From Mesorhizobium escarrei (GTDB lineage: Bacteria; Pseudomonadota; Alphaproteobacteria; Rhizobiales; Rhizobiaceae): 64,000 nucleotides of DNA. Each line of letters opens with the position of its first letter. Positions within the stretch are counted from its first letter, which is position 1. Location: contig NZ_CAKXZT010000157.1 in the NCBI RefSeq assembly GCF_935825525.1, positions 36,103 to 100,102 of the forward strand, read 5' to 3'. The notes under the pieces were generated by a model, which worked only from the letters and a program-made list of their open reading frames with translations, made no database searches and was not told where the DNA came from. The translations under genes and the position numbers were made by a program. Below, one piece after another: positions 11,235-19,509 of the stretch.

Positions 11235-11846
11235 CTAAGGCAGCCACTCCATCGGCACATGCCCAGGATCGGCCTCGACCCGTTTCAGCCAGGCCGCCAC
11301 CGCCGGGTAGGCGTCGAGCTGAAAACCGCCTATCTCGGCCGTATGCGTATAGGCGTAGAGCGCGATGTCGGCGACGCTCAAGGCCTCACCGGCAAAGAAC
11401 CCACTGCCCGCCAGATGCTTGTTCATCACGCTGAGCGCCTTGTTGCCGCGCTCGAGCGTAACCGCGAGCCGTTCCGGCGTCGCGTCCCTGGCCCGTTCGG
11501 GAAAGGTCAGCAGCGCCTTGCGCACCGCAATATAGGGTTCGTGGCTGTACTGCTCGAAGAACAGCCATTGATAGGCCAGGGCACGCTCGTATTTGTCGGC
11601 CGGCAGCAACCGCGTGCCTTCGGCGAGATAGAGCAGAATGGCGTTGGATTCGGCAAGCCTCCGGCCGTCGTCGAGCTCGAGCAGCGGCACCATGGCGTTC
11701 GGGTTCTTGGCGACATAGTCTGGCTTGCGGGTGTCGCCGGTGTGCGAGCTGACTTCGACATTGGTGAACGGGATGCCGAGCTTGGCCATCAACAGGCGCG
11801 GCTTGTAGCAATTGCCGCTGTCGATCATTCCATAGAGTATGGTCAT
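11235..11846 (-). CDS. gst: Glutathione S-transferase
   Basis: A 203-residue GST. The N-terminal thioredoxin-like domain has ILYGMIDSGNCYKPRLLMAKLGIPF, then NPNAMVPLLELDDGRRLAESNAILLYLAE, with the glutathione-binding cis-Pro and the E-S pair. The all-helical C-domain has the N-capping box region GEALSVADIALYAY. The start at 11846 (MTILYG) has GGGAG five bases upstream, while the longer frame does not. The substrate is unknown. Confidence 0.93.
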   Translation of the reverse strand: MTILYGMIDSGNCYKPRLLMAKLGIPFTNVEVSSHTGDTRKPDYVAKNPNAMVPLLELDDGRRLAESNAILLYLAEGTRLLPADKYERALAYQWLFFEQYSHEPYIAVRKALLTFPERARDATPERLAVTLERGNKALSVMNKHLAGSGFFAGEALSVADIALYAYTHTAEIGGFQLDAYPAVAAWLKRVEADPGHVPMEWLP

Positions 11847-11960
11847 TGGTGCTCCCATCGCCGCTCCCCTCGGAGGAGGCGCCTTTACCGGCAATTATCC
11901 CGGCAGCGACGGCTTCATCCAGTGATTTGTTTTGGCGCAACCATCAGCGCCGCTGATAGA

Positions 11961-12815
11961 TCACCCAAACAACGGCACGACGTTGTTGGCCATGCCAAGC
12001 AGCCTGTCGATGGGCAGCGGCTCCTCGTCGAAGACCGTGCCGGCCAGCGCAGGCCGGGCAAGGTAAAAACCCTGCATCAGGTCGACGCCGCCGTCCAGCG
12101 CGACGCGCAGATGCGTGGATTGCTCGATGCCTTCGACCAGCACCTTGGCGCCGCGGTCATGCAGCGCCGAGACCAGCGGCCGGAAAAACCGTTCGGCGGC
12201 GGCATGGCGGCAGAATTCCGCGAACCAGGTGCCGTCGATCTTGACGATGTCGGGCTGGACAAGCGCGACCCGCTCTTCCGTCGAATGCCCGGTGCCGAAA
12301 TCGTCGATGGCGATGCGGATGCCGTCACGCCGCATCTCGCGCCCGAGGTTAACGAGCACCTTGTCGTCGGCCGCCTGCTCGGTGATCTCGCAGACCAGCA
12401 TGCCGGGGTGCAGGTCGAATTCGGCGAGACGCCTGGTCATCAGCCTGATTTCAGCCAGCGCCCGCCGGGGGTCATCATTGATCAGCGGATTGTAGTTGAA
12501 AAACAGGTCGAGCCCATCGACGCCGATGTTGCGGAAATTCCGCAGATGCAGCACCCGGCACATGGTCTCGACGAATAGGCGATCCGGCACGGGGATGCCC
12601 TCGAAGAATACGCGCGGCGCGACCGGCCTGCCGGCGCGGTGCGGCTCGATCAGGCCTTCGACGGCGACGGCCTTCAAAAACCTGCCGCGCGGCGCAAAAA
12701 TCGGCTGGTAGGCGCTCCTCAGCCGGAACGCGCCATAGACGCCATATTCGATCCCGACTTCGTCGGCAAAGATTGCCTCGCCGACATTGCGCCGCCTTTC
12801 GGGTCGCCCGGTCAC
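11961..12815 (-). CDS. EAL-domain protein, probable c-di-GMP phosphodiesterase
   Basis: A 284-residue protein that is almost entirely an EAL domain, without sensory or membrane parts. Key positions seen are VEGLIEP in place of EAL-L, FNYNPL, VCEITEQ, IDDFGTG, DIVKID, LVEGIE and MQGFYLARP. The metal and catalytic residues (E, N, E, DD, K, E, Q) therefore look present and activity is plausible. Its ATG overlaps the stop of the second EAL gene by 4 bp, so the two are translationally coupled. Confidence 0.88.
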   Translation of the reverse strand: MTGRPERRRNVGEAIFADEVGIEYGVYGAFRLRSAYQPIFAPRGRFLKAVAVEGLIEPHRAGRPVAPRVFFEGIPVPDRLFVETMCRVLHLRNFRNIGVDGLDLFFNYNPLINDDPRRALAEIRLMTRRLAEFDLHPGMLVCEITEQAADDKVLVNLGREMRRDGIRIAIDDFGTGHSTEERVALVQPDIVKIDGTWFAEFCRHAAAERFFRPLVSALHDRGAKVLVEGIEQSTHLRVALDGGVDLMQGFYLARPALAGTVFDEEPLPIDRLLGMANNVVPLFG

Positions 12816-13705
12816 GGCACCACCTTGCGCCCGAAAGCCCGTTTCGGCCGTAGCGAAGGCGAGACGGTCGCAGGCGCCTCGCCGGCATCGGGCACCGTCA
12901 CCAGCGTCTGCCTTTCCTTGCCGAAGACGTGAAAGCTGGTCGGTGCAAGCTCCGGGCGCGCCAGCGCGAATCCCTGCACCATCGACGCTCCCGATTTCTC
13001 GGCCAGTTCAAGCTGCCAGCCCTCCTCGATGCCCTCGAACACGGTGCGGATGCCTTGCTGTTCGAAGCTTGCCACCATGGCGGTCAGCAGCGCGAAGCCG
13101 GCGCCGGACTCCATCAGTTGCATGATCCAGTGGGCATCGAATTTGACGATGTCAGGCCTGAGCTCCTTGATCCGGTTGATATCGGACTCTTCGGCGCCGT
13201 AGTCGTCGACGGCGATGCGAAACCCGTTGGCCCTGAGCGCCTCGACGAAATTGTAGAGCGTTTCCTGCGACGCCGATTTTTGCTCGGTCACCTCGCAGAC
13301 GACGCGGTTCGCATCGATCCCAGCCTCATGCAGCACCAGCCGCATGTCGCGCAGCGCCTTGTCGGCGATGCTGCGATCGGTGAACACCGACGGATCGAAG
13401 TTGATGAAAATGAATGCCTCCTGCGGCAGGCAGGCGCCGGCGTTCAAAAGGTGCAGCGTCCTTGTCAGCGCCTCGATATGCAGGCGGTCGACCGTCGGAC
13501 AGGAGTTGAAAAAACTCACCGGCGACTGCGGCTCGGCGTCGCGGAACGGCCGGATCAGGCCCTCGAATCCGGTGATGGACAATTTGCCGTTGCTGAAGGC
13601 AAAAATCGGCTGGAAGGCGCTTTGCAGCGTATAGTTGCCCCAGACACCGCTGGCGGTGCCGTCGTCGTGACGGACGATATGGGCAAGCCCGATGCTGCGC
13701 GACAC
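12812..13705 (-). CDS. EAL-domain protein, degenerate loop 6
   Basis: A 297-residue EAL-domain protein, first gene of the coupled pair and clearly a paralogue of the downstream one. It has FEGLIRP, FINFDPS, VCEVTEQ, DIVKFD, VFEGIE and VQGFALARP. The usual DDFGTG is replaced by DDYGAEESD. That loop shapes metal binding and dimerisation in active EAL enzymes, so this copy may be a weak enzyme or a c-di-GMP-binding or regulatory partner. A proline/arginine-rich tail follows the domain. Confidence 0.87.
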   Translation of the reverse strand: MSRSIGLAHIVRHDDGTASGVWGNYTLQSAFQPIFAFSNGKLSITGFEGLIRPFRDAEPQSPVSFFNSCPTVDRLHIEALTRTLHLLNAGACLPQEAFIFINFDPSVFTDRSIADKALRDMRLVLHEAGIDANRVVCEVTEQKSASQETLYNFVEALRANGFRIAVDDYGAEESDINRIKELRPDIVKFDAHWIMQLMESGAGFALLTAMVASFEQQGIRTVFEGIEEGWQLELAEKSGASMVQGFALARPELAPTSFHVFGKERQTLVTVPDAGEAPATVSPSLRPKRAFGRKVVP

Positions 13706-13910
13706 GGTTCCTCCCGTTGCGAGACTGGTGGAATGGGTCGTGATCCAGCCACCCCGGGTTTTACCGCGTGTAAGTGAATTTATTGTTGCCGGATTTGCCG
13801 GGATGCGAGGTCTGGCTCATCCGACAATGCTTGCGCTTGGCGGGATGATGCGACATGAGAGACGCCGCGGTCGGACGCACCGCCTGGCCCTACAAGGAGA
13901 CAACGCCGTC

Positions 13911-15113
13911 ATGGCCTTTCTTGCCGACGCCCTTTCCCGCGTAAAGCCTTCCGCGACCATCGCAGTGACGCAGAAAGCGCGCGAGCTGAAAAACGCCGGC
14001 CGTGACGTGATCGGGCTAGGTGCCGGCGAACCGGACTTCGACACGCCGGACAACATCAAGAACGCTGCGATCGAGGCCATCCGCCGCGGCGAGACGAAAT
14101 ATCCTCCGGTTTCCGGCATCGTGCCGCTGCGCGAGGCAATCGCCAAAAAATTCAAGCGAGAGAACAATCTCGATTACCGGCCGGAGCAGACCATCGTCGG
14201 CACCGGCGGCAAGCAGATCCTGTTCAATGCCTTCATGGCGACGCTGAACCCCGGCGACGAGGTCATCATTCCGAGGCCGTACTGGGTCAGCTATCCCGAG
14301 ATGGTAGCGATCTGCGGCGGCACCCCGGCATTTGCCGACACCTCCATCGACAACGGCTTCAAGCTGACGGCGGCGGCGTTGCAAAAGGCGATCACGCCGC
14401 GCACCAAATGGCTGTTGATGAACTCACCGTCGAACCCGTCGGGCGCCGCCTACAGCGAGGCTGAATTGCGCGCTCTGGCCGACGTGCTGCTCGAACACCC
14501 CAATGTCTGGGTGCTGACCGATGACATGTACGAGCACCTCATCTATGGCGATTTCGTCTTCACGACCATCGCCGGGGTCGAGCCGAAGCTTTATGAGCGC
14601 ACGCTGACCATGAACGGCGTGTCGAAGGCCTATGCGATGACTGGCTGGCGCATCGGCTATGCGGCCGGGCCGGTGGCGCTGATCAAGGCGATGGATATGA
14701 TCCAGGGCCAGCAGACCTCCGGCGCCTGCACCATTGCCCAGTGGGCATCGGTGGAGGCGCTGAACGGTCCGCAGGATTTCATTGCGAAAAACAAGGCGAT
14801 TTTCCAGGCGCGGCGCGATCTCGTCGTGTCGATGCTCAATCAGGCGCGCGGCATCACATGTCCGTCCCCCGAAGGTGCTTTCTACGTCTATCCGTCCTGT
14901 TCCCAGTTGATCGGCAAGAAGACCAAAGCCGGCAAGCTGATCGACACCGACGAAGCCTTCTGCTCGGAACTGCTCGAGGCCGAGGGCGTGGCGGTCGTGT
15001 TCGGTTCGGCATTCGGCCTCGGCCCGAACTTCCGCGTCTCCTATGCCACGTCGGAGGCGCTGCTCGAAGAGGCCTGCGCGCGCATCCAGCGCTTCACTGC
15101 CTCGCTGACCTGA
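13911..15113 (+). CDS. aatA: Aspartate aminotransferase, class I PLP enzyme
   Basis: A 400-residue PLP-dependent transaminase that interconverts aspartate/2-oxoglutarate and oxaloacetate/glutamate. It begins MAFLADALSRVKPSATIAVTQKA, typical of the rhizobial AatA/AspC group. The PLP lysine lies in NGVSKAYAMTGWRIGY, with NSPSNPSGAAY upstream and FRVSYATSE near the C-terminus. The ATG at 13911 has AAGGAG upstream. Upstream extension is unlikely. It is monocistronic. Confidence 0.95.
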   Translation: MAFLADALSRVKPSATIAVTQKARELKNAGRDVIGLGAGEPDFDTPDNIKNAAIEAIRRGETKYPPVSGIVPLREAIAKKFKRENNLDYRPEQTIVGTGGKQILFNAFMATLNPGDEVIIPRPYWVSYPEMVAICGGTPAFADTSIDNGFKLTAAALQKAITPRTKWLLMNSPSNPSGAAYSEAELRALADVLLEHPNVWVLTDDMYEHLIYGDFVFTTIAGVEPKLYERTLTMNGVSKAYAMTGWRIGYAAGPVALIKAMDMIQGQQTSGACTIAQWASVEALNGPQDFIAKNKAIFQARRDLVVSMLNQARGITCPSPEGAFYVYPSCSQLIGKKTKAGKLIDTDEAFCSELLEAEGVAVVFGSAFGLGPNFRVSYATSEALLEEACARIQRFTASLT

Positions 15114-15172
15114 TCAGGCGCATCTCGAACTCCAAACCCGTCTCGCAATCGGGTTTAGTGGGCTCAAAAGCC

Positions 15173-15568
15173 TCAGCCGCCATACTGCTCGTCTGTCACC
15201 TTCTCCAGCCAGTCGGCATGGACGCCGTCGAGCGCCTCCTGCATGGCGATATGGGCCATCGCCGATTTCGGACCGGCGCCGTGCCAGTGCTTTTCGTCAG
15301 GCGCAAACGAAATGACGTCACCGGCCCTGATTGCCTGTATCGGCTCGCCCCAGCTTTGCGCAAGGCCGGCGCCTGACACGACATAGAGCGTCTGGCCCAG
15401 CGGATGCGTATGCCAGTGGGTACGCGCGCCGGGCTCGAAACCAACCATGATGGCGCGTAGTCGGGCCGGCGCTTCCTTCTCGATGATCGGCGTCTGCCAC
15501 ACGCGGCCGGTGAAGTACTTTTCCGGCGCAATGACGGTCGGCACGCTGCCGCAAGCAATTATCTTCAT
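15173..15568 (-). CDS. Cupin-domain protein
   Basis: A 131-residue single-domain cupin. Metal-binding motif 1 is HWHTHPLGQTLYVVSG, with an extra histidine, and motif 2 is PDEKHWHGAG. The histidine arrangement resembles small cupins related to hydroxynitrile lyase-like and carboxymuconolactone-associated proteins. The reaction cannot be assigned. It is convergent with the aminotransferase gene. Confidence 0.85.
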   Translation of the reverse strand: MKIIACGSVPTVIAPEKYFTGRVWQTPIIEKEAPARLRAIMVGFEPGARTHWHTHPLGQTLYVVSGAGLAQSWGEPIQAIRAGDVISFAPDEKHWHGAGPKSAMAHIAMQEALDGVHADWLEKVTDEQYGG

Positions 15569-15904
15569 CGTCGCGAGTCCTCAAGCTGATGGCGGATCGG
15601 TCGGCGACGACCGCTCCTTTTGGTCGCAGGAAGGGGCACTTTCATCCGATAACCATCATGGCGCAACCGCTTTTGCGGCCGTTCGGCGACGGTCCCTGTC
15701 GCGAGATTGACGGGAAGGCCAGGCCCGCATCCGACGGCTTCGCCGGCTCACATCCGCGACATCAGGCGATCCTCAAATCACTTGCCCTCCAGGCGAACCC
15801 GTGGGACGATGCTTTTGGGTAGGTGGCAAACTGAAAAAGCCCCGCCCGCGACGGTCGACAGGCCGGCCGCCGCTCCCAGGGAAACGCCTGAGTGGAGGTC
15901 AGTC

Positions 15905-17956
15905 ATGGGAACTCGCGCCGGAGGACGACGCACGGGACCGAAATGCATTGCCATAGTCGGTCCCTTTGCAAGCGGTAAGACGACACTTCTCGAAGCCATA
16001 TTGGCCCGCACGGGCGCCATCCCCCGCCAGAATCCGGTCTCCTCGGGAAACACAGTTTCCGATCATTCGCCCGAGGCACGCGCCCACGCCATGAGCGTTG
16101 AGGCGACGTTTGCCACCACCGACTTCATGGGCGAGCAACTCACCTTCGTCGATTGCCCTGGTTCCATAGAATTCTCCTTCGAGGCAGAGCCGGTTCTGGC
16201 CGCCTGCGACATCGCCGTGGTCGTCGCCGAAGCCGACGAGAAGAAGATCCCTGCCCTGCAGCTGATCATGCGCAAGCTCGACGATCTCGGCGTGCCGCGC
16301 ATCATGTTCCTCAACAAGGTCGACAAGGCGACATCAGGCGTGCGCGAGACGCTGAAGATGCTGCAGCCGGCTAGCTCGGTGCCTTTGCTGCTGCGCCAGA
16401 TCCCGCTGCGCAAGGACGGCGTGGTGATCGGCTCGATCGATCTGGCGCTGGAGCGCGCCTACATCTATCGCGAATATGCCGAAAGCGAAGTCGCCCAGAT
16501 TCCCAGCGACGACAAGGCGCGCGAGCTCGAAGCGCGCTTTTCCATGCTGGAGACGCTCGCCGACCATGATGATCAACTGATGGAGCAGCTGCTCGACGAA
16601 ATCGAGCCGCCCAAGGACGCCATCTTCGACGACCTCGCCGCCGACTTGCGCGATGGTGCCGTGACGCCGGTGCTGATCGGCACCGCAGAGAAGGGCAATG
16701 GTGTGCTGCGGCTGCTAAAAACGATCCGCCACGACGCGCCCGATGTCGAAGCAACACGCAAGCGCCTCGGCGCACCTGACGGCAATGCGACCGTTGTCCA
16801 GGTGATGAAGACCATCCACACCGCGCATGGCGGCAAGCTGTCGATCTCGCGCATCTTGTCCGGCCAGCTTGCCGACGCCTCCGAGCTCTCCCTTTCGAAT
16901 GGCGCAACGGCAAAGGTCTCCGGCATCTACAGAATGCTCGGCAAGGACCAGACCAAGGTCACCTCGGCCCCCGCCGGCGACACGGTCGCGCTCGGCAAGA
17001 TGGACGAGGTCACGACCGGTCAGACCTTGAGCTCGGTCAAGGGCGGCATCAAGCCGTTGGTAACGCTGACGCCGCCGCAACCGGTCTTTGCCTTTGCGTT
17101 GCGACCGAAGGAACGCAAGGACGAGGTCAAGATGTCGGCGGCCATCCAGCGCCTTGCCGAAGAAGATCCCTCGCTCAGCGTGCGCCACAATCAGGATTCG
17201 GCTGAAACCGTGCTGTCGGGCCATGGCGAAATGCATCTGCGTGTCGTGCGCGAGCGGCTGGAGGGCAAGAACCAGATTCCGGTCGAAGGCCATCCGCCGG
17301 CCGTGCCTTACCGCGAGACGATCCGCAAAGCGGCGCAGCAGCGTGGCCGGCACAAGAAGCAGTCGGGCGGCCATGGCCAGTTCGGCGACGTGGTGATCGA
17401 GATCAAGCCGCTGCCGCGCGGCTCCGGCTTCCAGTTCACCGACACCATCACCGGCGGCGCCGTGCCGAAAACCTATATCCAGTCGGTCGAGACCGGCGCG
17501 CGCGATTATCTGAAATCGGGCCCGCTCGGCTTTCCAGTGGTCGACGTCGCCGTCAACCTGTCCGACGGCTCCTATCATTCCGTCGATTCGTCGGACATGG
17601 CCTTCCAGATGGCGGCAAAGCTGGCGATGAAGGAAGGCATGGCCGCCTGCTCGCCGGTGCTGCTTGAACCGATCATGAAGGTGGAAATCGTCACGCCGTC
17701 CGACGCGACATCGAAAATCATCGCCCTGATCCCGCAGCGGCGCGGCCAAATCCTCGGCTACGATGCGCGGCCCGGCTGGCCAGGATGGGATGTCGTCGAG
17801 GCGACCATGCCGCAGGCCGAGATCGGCGATCTGATCATCGAGCTGCGTTCGGCCACCGCGGGCGTGGCCAGCTATCGTGCCAGCTTCGACCATATGGCCG
17901 AACTCACCGGCCGCCTGGCCGACGAGGCGTTGAACGCCAATGGCAAGGCCGCCTGA
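15905..17956 (+). CDS. Elongation factor G-like GTPase paralogue
   Basis: A 683-residue translational GTPase of the EF-G family. The G-domain carries GPFASGKTT (P-loop), DCPGSIEF (G3) and NKVDKA (G4). Domain II, the EF-G fold domain III, domain IV (PYRETIRKAAQQ..., then GGHGQFGDV) and domain V (EPIMKVEIVTP) all follow. The P-loop reads AsGKT rather than AHVDAGKTT and G3 is DCPG instead of DTPG, so it is a diverged paralogue and not the main EF-G. GGAGG lies 6 bases before the ATG at 15905. Translation or ribosome-release roles of such paralogues are poorly defined. Confidence 0.88.
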   Translation: MGTRAGGRRTGPKCIAIVGPFASGKTTLLEAILARTGAIPRQNPVSSGNTVSDHSPEARAHAMSVEATFATTDFMGEQLTFVDCPGSIEFSFEAEPVLAACDIAVVVAEADEKKIPALQLIMRKLDDLGVPRIMFLNKVDKATSGVRETLKMLQPASSVPLLLRQIPLRKDGVVIGSIDLALERAYIYREYAESEVAQIPSDDKARELEARFSMLETLADHDDQLMEQLLDEIEPPKDAIFDDLAADLRDGAVTPVLIGTAEKGNGVLRLLKTIRHDAPDVEATRKRLGAPDGNATVVQVMKTIHTAHGGKLSISRILSGQLADASELSLSNGATAKVSGIYRMLGKDQTKVTSAPAGDTVALGKMDEVTTGQTLSSVKGGIKPLVTLTPPQPVFAFALRPKERKDEVKMSAAIQRLAEEDPSLSVRHNQDSAETVLSGHGEMHLRVVRERLEGKNQIPVEGHPPAVPYRETIRKAAQQRGRHKKQSGGHGQFGDVVIEIKPLPRGSGFQFTDTITGGAVPKTYIQSVETGARDYLKSGPLGFPVVDVAVNLSDGSYHSVDSSDMAFQMAAKLAMKEGMAACSPVLLEPIMKVEIVTPSDATSKIIALIPQRRGQILGYDARPGWPGWDVVEATMPQAEIGDLIIELRSATAGVASYRASFDHMAELTGRLADEALNANGKAA

Positions 17957-17996
17957 CACTGGAACTTGGCGACAGTCAGGCTGCAGAACACAAGGA

Positions 17997-18027
17997 AACG
18001 GCGTCCGGAAATGATCCGGACGCCGTT
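17997..18027 (+). terminator. Terminator-like hairpin after the EF-G-like gene
   Basis: Left arm AACGGCGTCCGGA (17997-18009) is a perfect inverse of TCCGGACGCCGTT (18015-18027), with a 5-nt loop and CTCTTG following. It lies 40 bp after the stop. The T tract is weak but the stem is very strong. Confidence 0.7.
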
Positions 18028-18219
18028 CTCTTGCGGACCGTCTTCGTGGGAGGCGAGACGGCAGGTCCGCCGCATATGCCGCCAACGCTTGACAGCCTCG
18101 GCGGAAGAATGGTTCGGACGCGGTAGCCGCCTGAGCCCGGATCGTCCGAGTGATGCCCCCATCTCCCGCACGAACCACACCGCGTCCTATGATCTGCTTA
18201 GTCGATGCTGCGCGCCTGC

Positions 18220-18258
18220 GACATGTTACCTGAGGTTACATGTCACTGTTACATGACA
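18220..18258. repeat. Cluster of TGTTACATG-type motifs
   Basis: GACATGTTACC (18220-18230) is a near-perfect inverse of GGTTACATGTC (18234-18244). GTTACATGTCA (18235-18245) recurs 13 bp later as GTTACATGACA (18248-18258). The cluster lies in a 761-bp stretch without protein genes (17957-18717), upstream of a putative sRNA terminator. It looks like a binding-site cluster and the factor is unknown. Confidence 0.5.
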
Positions 18259-18299
18259 AATTCGGTCGGCTTTGCGTCAGCTCCGGCAGGTTCGGGATA

Positions 18300-18417
18300 C
18301 AAAAAAGCCGGATCAACGAAGATCCGGCTGAGTTTGATTGGAAGTGCCTGTTAAGGCTAACCTCCAGAGGGGAACACTCGAGGGCGCTAATGGGAGGAGA
18401 ACGCGCCCAGGAGATAA
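18300..18417 (-). ncRNA. Candidate small RNA with CUCCUCCC loop (cuckoo/alpha-r14-like)
   Basis: About 118 nt on the minus strand. From the 5' end the first hairpin has GGGCGC/GCGCCC arms enclosing a loop with CTCCTCCC, an anti-Shine-Dalgarno motif. A second region contains CCTC..GAGG. The 3' end is a textbook terminator (AGCCGGATC, TTCGTT loop, GATCCGGCT, then TTTTTT). A consensus-like promoter lies upstream. Rhizobial trans-acting sRNAs with CCUCCUCCC in hairpin loops, a terminator and about 115-125 nt are known. This matches that architecture. Membership is inferred, not searched. Confidence 0.7.
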
Positions 18418-18422
18418 TCCAT

Positions 18423-18451
18423 ATATGTGCTCATCATGCCCAAGAAACAAG
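18423..18451 (-). promoter_or_regulatory. Promoter of the small RNA candidate
   Basis: On the minus strand CTTGTT (18451-18446), a 17-bp spacer and ACATAT (18428-18423) give a good alphaproteobacterial promoter, with a predicted start near 18417. Confidence 0.6.
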
Positions 18452-18645
18452 CATCTATTTTGCAACACTCGCATGCAAAATGACACAGGCTGTGGTCTAA
18501 CCCGTTGCTTGGCCTCGTAGGACCAGAAGAATCGCGAAATGCGGTGCGCAGCCAGTCAAGAATCATTGCGAAATAGCGAATCAGCGCCGATTTTCGGTCC
18601 AGAACCCAGAAAACAACGAATGACGGCGAATCAGGCAGCGCGCGT

Positions 18646-18678
18646 TTATTTTTGCGGCAGCGATTATTTTTGCGGCAG
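18646..18678. repeat. 15-bp direct repeat, 18-bp period
   Basis: TTATTTTTGCGGCAG occurs at 18646-18660 and again at 18664-18678, about 40 bp before the start of the methyltransferase-like membrane protein. It could be a tandem regulator site or a small duplication. Confidence 0.7.
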
Positions 18679-18717
18679 ACATGCATGGGCCCGAAAATCG
18701 CGACCAAGGAAGCCCCG

Positions 18718-19215
18718 ATGAGGACCCGTCAGGCGATCGCCGGCAGCGCGCTGTTCTTCATCGCAGCGCCCGGTGTGGTCGCGGGATTGCTGCCTTGGCT
18801 GTTGACCGATCGCTATCGTCTGCCATGGTCGACCCTGCCCGGCCTGGTCCCGGTCGGCTGGGTCCTGATTGTCGTCGCAACGGCCCTGCTGCTTCATGCC
18901 TTCGCCCGTTTTGCCCTCGAAGGCCGAGGCACGCCCGCTCCGGTCGCGCCAACCGATCGACTGGTGGTCGGCGGCATCTACCGCCATGTCCGCAACCCGA
19001 TGTATGTGGCTGTGCTGACGATCATCCTTGGCCAGGCGCTGCTGTTTTCGAGCGCGGCTCTCGTCGCCTATGCCGCTATCGCCGCCGTCGCCATGGTCTC
19101 GTTCGTGAAGTTCCATGAGGAACCGACGCTTGCCCGCCGCTATGGCGCCGAGTACGAGGCCTACCGCCATGCCGTTCCAGGCTGGCTCCCCCGCCTGACG
19201 CCATGGCGCGGGTGA
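18718..19215 (+). CDS. Isoprenylcysteine carboxyl methyltransferase-like membrane protein
   Basis: A 165-residue integral membrane protein with about four membrane segments. The C-terminal half carries the conserved GGIYRHVRNPMY block, FVKFHEEPTLARRYGAEYEAY and a terminal VPGWLPR. These are the SAM-binding signature of the ICMT/NnrU-like methyltransferase family (PEMT/ICMT fold). In bacteria the substrate is generally unknown. The start at 18718 is chosen because AAGGAAG precedes it and the hydrophobic segment begins soon after. The long upstream extension is cysteine-rich noise. Confidence 0.85.
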   Translation: MRTRQAIAGSALFFIAAPGVVAGLLPWLLTDRYRLPWSTLPGLVPVGWVLIVVATALLLHAFARFALEGRGTPAPVAPTDRLVVGGIYRHVRNPMYVAVLTIILGQALLFSSAALVAYAAIAAVAMVSFVKFHEEPTLARRYGAEYEAYRHAVPGWLPRLTPWRG

Positions 19216-19380
19216 GTCGGGAAAACGGAGCTGCGCCGTTTCGGGTGTGTTGAGATTTAGGTCAGGCCGAGTCGAGAATGGTGGGTTCCGAGAACAGGAA
19301 CGGAGCGGACATCGGGTCCGCGAGTACCGGAAGCGCTGGTATCAGCCGTTCGCCGGCATCACCTGAATATCGACATACCT

Positions 19381-19509
19381 AATGCGTGTCGCCCAAAAGC
19401 ATGCCCTCGGGCCTGACCCGAGGGTGCGCAGCGGTTTTTGGGACACCGACATGCAAAAAAACAAGAAACTTAAGCGCGTCGCATGTATCCGTTCAAACGC
19501 GACGCGCTT
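19381..19509. repeat. Modular intergenic repeat, copy C
   Basis: The longest copy of the family also seen near 5.3 and 8.1 kb. Modules in order are a CATGCCCTCGGG/ACCCGAGGG hairpin, GTGCGCAGCGGTTTTTGGGACA, an ATGCAAAAAAACAAGAA linker and a terminal hairpin. It ends exactly at the lsrB stop codon. The rest of the 293-bp gap (19216-19380) shows nothing I recognise. Confidence 0.8.
19455..19509 (-). terminator. Intrinsic terminator of lsrB
   Basis: On the minus strand AAGCGCGTCGC (19509-19499) pairs with GCGACGCGCTT (19482-19472), then AAGTTTCTTGTTTTTTTG. The stem starts inside the stop codon and is supplied by repeat copy C. Confidence 0.8.

Noticed and set aside
16715..18178. Minus-strand 487-codon frame opposite the EF-G-like gene
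   Set aside because: It is antisense to clear EF-G domains and shows only low-complexity Arg/Asp/Leu-rich sequence.
18387..18707. Minus-strand 106-codon frame in the gene-free region
   Set aside because: It overlaps the promoter and the 5' end of the proposed small RNA, has no recognised domain and no good ribosome-binding site.
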